Part shown: positions 61,118-64,000 of the stretch, in pieces
Layout of the letters: every line of letters begins with the position of its first letter
How positions within the stretch are numbered: the first letter of the stretch is position 1
Assembly (NCBI GenBank): GCA_000497125.2
Contig: CM035316.1
Span: 200,001-264,000 of the forward strand
DNA from: Spironucleus salmonicida
Lineage: Eukaryota; Fornicata; Diplomonadida; Hexamitidae
Direction of reading: 5' to 3'
DNA length: 64,000 nucleotides
Translations under genes and position numbers: made by a program
The notes under the pieces: model-generated
The model's input: only the letters and a program-made list of their open reading frames with translations
Database searches by the model: none
What the model was told of the DNA's origin: nothing

Positions 61118-63832
61118 TCATTTTCTATTATTTTGTCTTTAGCTACTTATATATTTTTGGGATACTTTTTTTGAACCAATAGAACCTTTAGATCTAGAAG
61201 ATTTAATCTATGGTTTTTAATAGTTAGATTATTATTCTTAAACGTCTTGGTCTATACCGAGTAACATATGTTTTATTCCTAAAGCGATTGCATTTCTTCT
61301 GAGAGATTCCTATTATTTATATTATAACTTAATTTCTTCTGTAGATAATAATTAATTAACCATAGCCACATTCATAATCTTATCTATATTAATATCTACT
61401 TCAATTCCCGTCTCCAATAGCACCTTATTTTATGCAATATATACTCCATAAAACCCTTAATAAGTTCCATCTTTCACTATTATGGAATTAAATAATTCTA
61501 CTTCTTGTATGTTAGACATCCCTGGTTATTTAATAGTAATTTTCGAAATTTTAAGTGTCTTAAACAACCCTTTAGAATAACCTACACAAATTTCTTAATG
61601 CACTTTTGTAATCATGAATATTTATTCTTTAAATGATACAAACACTCCTAAATCTAATCCATTTTTATAATCTTTTTCAGGTATTTTTACAATTAATTAA
61701 TTATTAAGATCAGTGTCATATGGTATATCTTACATAGTATCCAACTAAAGACCACAAACTAAGCAAGGAATCTATGCTTAAATATAAATACAAGCACATA
61801 TTCTACAACACGAATGACCACACCTCAAAATAACGGGCTACTTTATTAGTTCCCAACACCCTGAACATAGAAATGGTAAATCAGGATTTTTAAAAGTCAA
61901 ATCTAATACCCAATTCTTCTATTACTTTTAGATATAACATACCTTTTCTTTTAAATCCTATTTAACTATTTCTACAATTTAATTACAAGGATGGTATTTT
62001 TACTTAGGATCATTGTACTGCACTAAATTAAGTCTTTTCCTCCGTTCCTCAACTATATCTATCATAAATTATTTTTTATTCTCAAGTTAGGACCGTTTTT
62101 CAGCTTCTTTTTAATTTTATTCTATAATTTTTTATTGAACTTTTTGTTTAATCTCTTCATATTCTAATTCTTTATCTTTAATTTACTAAATCTTGCCTCG
62201 TTATTTTTATTCCAAAATTTCTGTGCGTATATCATCTATCAACTTAAAACCATTTAATAGTAACATTTGTGCTTCAACTACTGCACCTTAAATTTAGTTT
62301 CTTGAACAAATTATAAACTAATCTTTTTCCTATAATAAAATTCCAAAATCCTTATCCATATATATCATTCCAATTCTTGGTCTCAATGCGGTTACTAATT
62401 TAGTAACATTAATAGCTTATAGTTTTACAGTATGTACATAAGTAGTCTATGATGGCCCTTATAATACCCAACAATTAACTCTATTTGGATCATCAATTAA
62501 AATACTTACCTAATCATCTATCATCACAGGCATCGCTCTATCAATCATAGGAGAATGCGATGGAATCTTAGAATACATTTATAGAATTAATTTTTTGTTA
62601 ACTGAATTTAACCCATATTTCTTACTGATATCTTTTCCGCATCCTAGACAAGGAAGTTTAAGTGATAATAAATCTCGTGCACAAGTAAAGCAACAATTAC
62701 AACCACAAATTAACTATACAGGGACTCTATAGTAAAATTTACATGCTGGACATATAAATTAACTGTTAAAATTTGATTAAAAGTTAATACCAATCCTTAA
62801 ATATGTTTCTAAATTTGTTGAACTTGTACTGGTATTATTTTTAATTAGCGTAACCGTATTTAGAACAGGTTCATCGGCTATCAACATAAAAATATTAGAA
62901 TTTTTATCAAAATTTAGATATTAGTTTGTAAATTGCAAAAATTTTGGCATTTCAGGATCATAAACATCAATATCATTATCACCAATAAAAAATTTATCGA
63001 CAATTTTGATATTAGCCCTTTGAATAACAAAACCTCCTCGTATAGGTCTAGTACAGATAGGATAATACTTAAAATTAATAGGAAATATTGAATTTAATAT
63101 ACCTTTCCATTTTTATGAAGCTAAAGCTACTGTTGCAATTTTTACAGGCATAAATTTTAGGGGTTATTCTTATTCAATACATGCCCTGGGGTCTTTTTTA
63201 TTCTTTTTTATTTTGTCTGATTTCGGTTATATTAAATTCTGATCTTCTAAAATAATATCGCTTTATATCCATTCTCTCATGTTTTCTTTTATATACCCAT
63301 TCTCTATTTTCGTAAAAAAGCCTAATGTATAAGGATTTACCTTTTCGTACTTTTACAAAACCACAACACATTAATCTAACTCTGCTAACACATGTCTTTT
63401 TAAATATTAGCTAACATCATTTTGAAGTAAAATATTATGCAAAAATTCGTCATATTCATCCCCACAACATGGACATTTTTTAAAACTCCATAAAATATTA
63501 CTTCTATGTAGACATAATGAACAAATTGTATGATTACAAGGAAGAGTGACTGGAAACTAAAATGGCTCTAAACAAACTGAACAAAAACACAATTACTATA
63601 AAATTACCTATTATACTTCTTAATTTATATATTTAACACCAATATTTACCTTTTTCTTCTCATCGGTTATTAAAATATTTTTAATTAAATATTTCTTCTA
63701 TTTCTTGAATGAAACTCGCGTCATAGTCTATTAATCTAAAAATTCTGTCGTATCATTATCTAAATACTATAATGTCTCTTCAATTTCATTATCTAAATTT
63801 TCAATATCTTCTAGTGTAATGTGTCCGGACAT
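61118..63832 (-). CDS. Triple-RING protein, putative E3 ubiquitin ligase, 904 aa
   Basis: ATG at 63832 (MSGHITLEDIENLDNEIEET) opens an acidic leader. Three RING-type clusters follow. The first, about residues 84-125, is CSVC, x11, CNHTICSLC, then CPCC: a full C3HC4 ring. The second, near residue 365, is CPAC, x11, CGCNCCFTC, then CLGC, with Cys in place of the usual His. The third, near residue 660, is CSGC, x10, CGHSCCRIC, then CLVC. Beta-rich segments of 150-200 residues separate them, and a Lys/Glu/Gln coiled coil precedes the third. The C-terminus is basic (SSRSKGSIGSKK). RINGs bind E2 enzymes, so a ubiquitin ligase is likely for at least rings one and three. A downstream ATG at 63724 is possible, but the upstream 36 residues read as protein. 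Confidence 0.82.
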
Positions 63833-63865
63833 TTTTTAAACTACTTATTATATACTATAATATCG

Positions 63866-64000
63866 TCAAATCACTTCACAAATTGACTCAGAAACAATAG
63901 CATCTAAACTTTAATATTTTGGTATTCTTTCAATTAGTTCTCTACAATTATCCACAACAATCCAGCGTCCTTTAACATCTTTTTTTTCTAAAATTTCACG
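63866..64000 (-). CDS. 3' end of a further minus-strand gene (partial)
   Basis: The last 44 codons of a frame enter from beyond the window and stop at TGA 63866, 33 nt above the RING gene's start. The visible part reads REILEKKDVKGRWIVVDNCR, then ELIERIPKYQSLDAIVS and ends CEVI. Charge balance supports coding. Too little is visible to name a family. Confidence 0.6.

Noticed and set aside
1-64000. Ciliate macronuclear origin, since ciliates share this code
   Set aside because: No telomeric repeats, no clear introns even in 7-kb genes, a diplomonad-type cysteine-rich surface protein and AGTGAA at stops fit hexamitins better; not absolutely excluded.

Overview
The window is nuclear DNA of a compact, intron-poor, AT-rich protist that reads TAA and TAG as glutamine and uses only TGA as stop. 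The proof is in the sequence. In the alpha-tubulin gene (3976-5334), four in-frame TAR codons fall at positions where alpha-tubulin normally has Gln. Once TAR is read as Gln, apparently broken stretches resolve into uninterrupted genes for GCN1, NOT1, LST8, a proteasome beta subunit, AP endonuclease, NOP53 and eS28. This code, a high-cysteine type I membrane protein at the left edge, the absence of clear introns and the AGTGAA signal over several stop codons point to a hexamitin diplomonad (Hexamita, Spironucleus or Trepomonas type). A ciliate shares the code but fits less well. All assignments were made by reading translations by eye.

Layout. 1-1623: the 3' part of a cysteine-rich surface protein. 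1624-3975: a 2.35-kb gene-poor stretch. 3976-5334: alpha-tubulin. 5795-23880 is a dense minus-strand series: a small protein, a 2382-residue UTP20-like HEAT protein, an ankyrin protein, a propeller-like protein, a tethering-like helical protein, a doubtful small ORF and a Vps62-like protein. 23982-25103 (plus): a single-pass membrane protein. 25114-42724 (minus): NOP53, an acidic unknown, a propeller/solenoid protein, GCN1, AP endonuclease and proteasome beta-6. 42779-45703 (plus): a protein with degenerate transglutaminase-like modules. 46341-50926: eS28, a WD40 protein, a polytopic membrane protein and LST8. 50940-58280 (minus): NOT1. 58769-61112: two small plus-strand genes around an AT-rich gap. 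61118-64000 (minus): a triple-RING protein and the 3' end of one more gene.

Same-strand neighbours are often 33-67 nt apart, and convergent stop codons are only 5-13 nt apart. In six genes AGTGAA spans the stop codon, like the Giardia poly(A) signal. Several genes belong to translation and growth control (GCN1, LST8/TOR, CCR4-NOT scaffold, eS28, NOP53, perhaps UTP20). This is probably coincidence of content, since the genes lie on both strands and have no operon logic.

On an AT-rich template with one stop codon, long spurious ORFs are common on the wrong strand. Several attractive ones were dropped after the opposite strand proved to carry a better, charge-balanced protein. No tRNA, rRNA, transposon, CRISPR array or telomere repeat was recognised.
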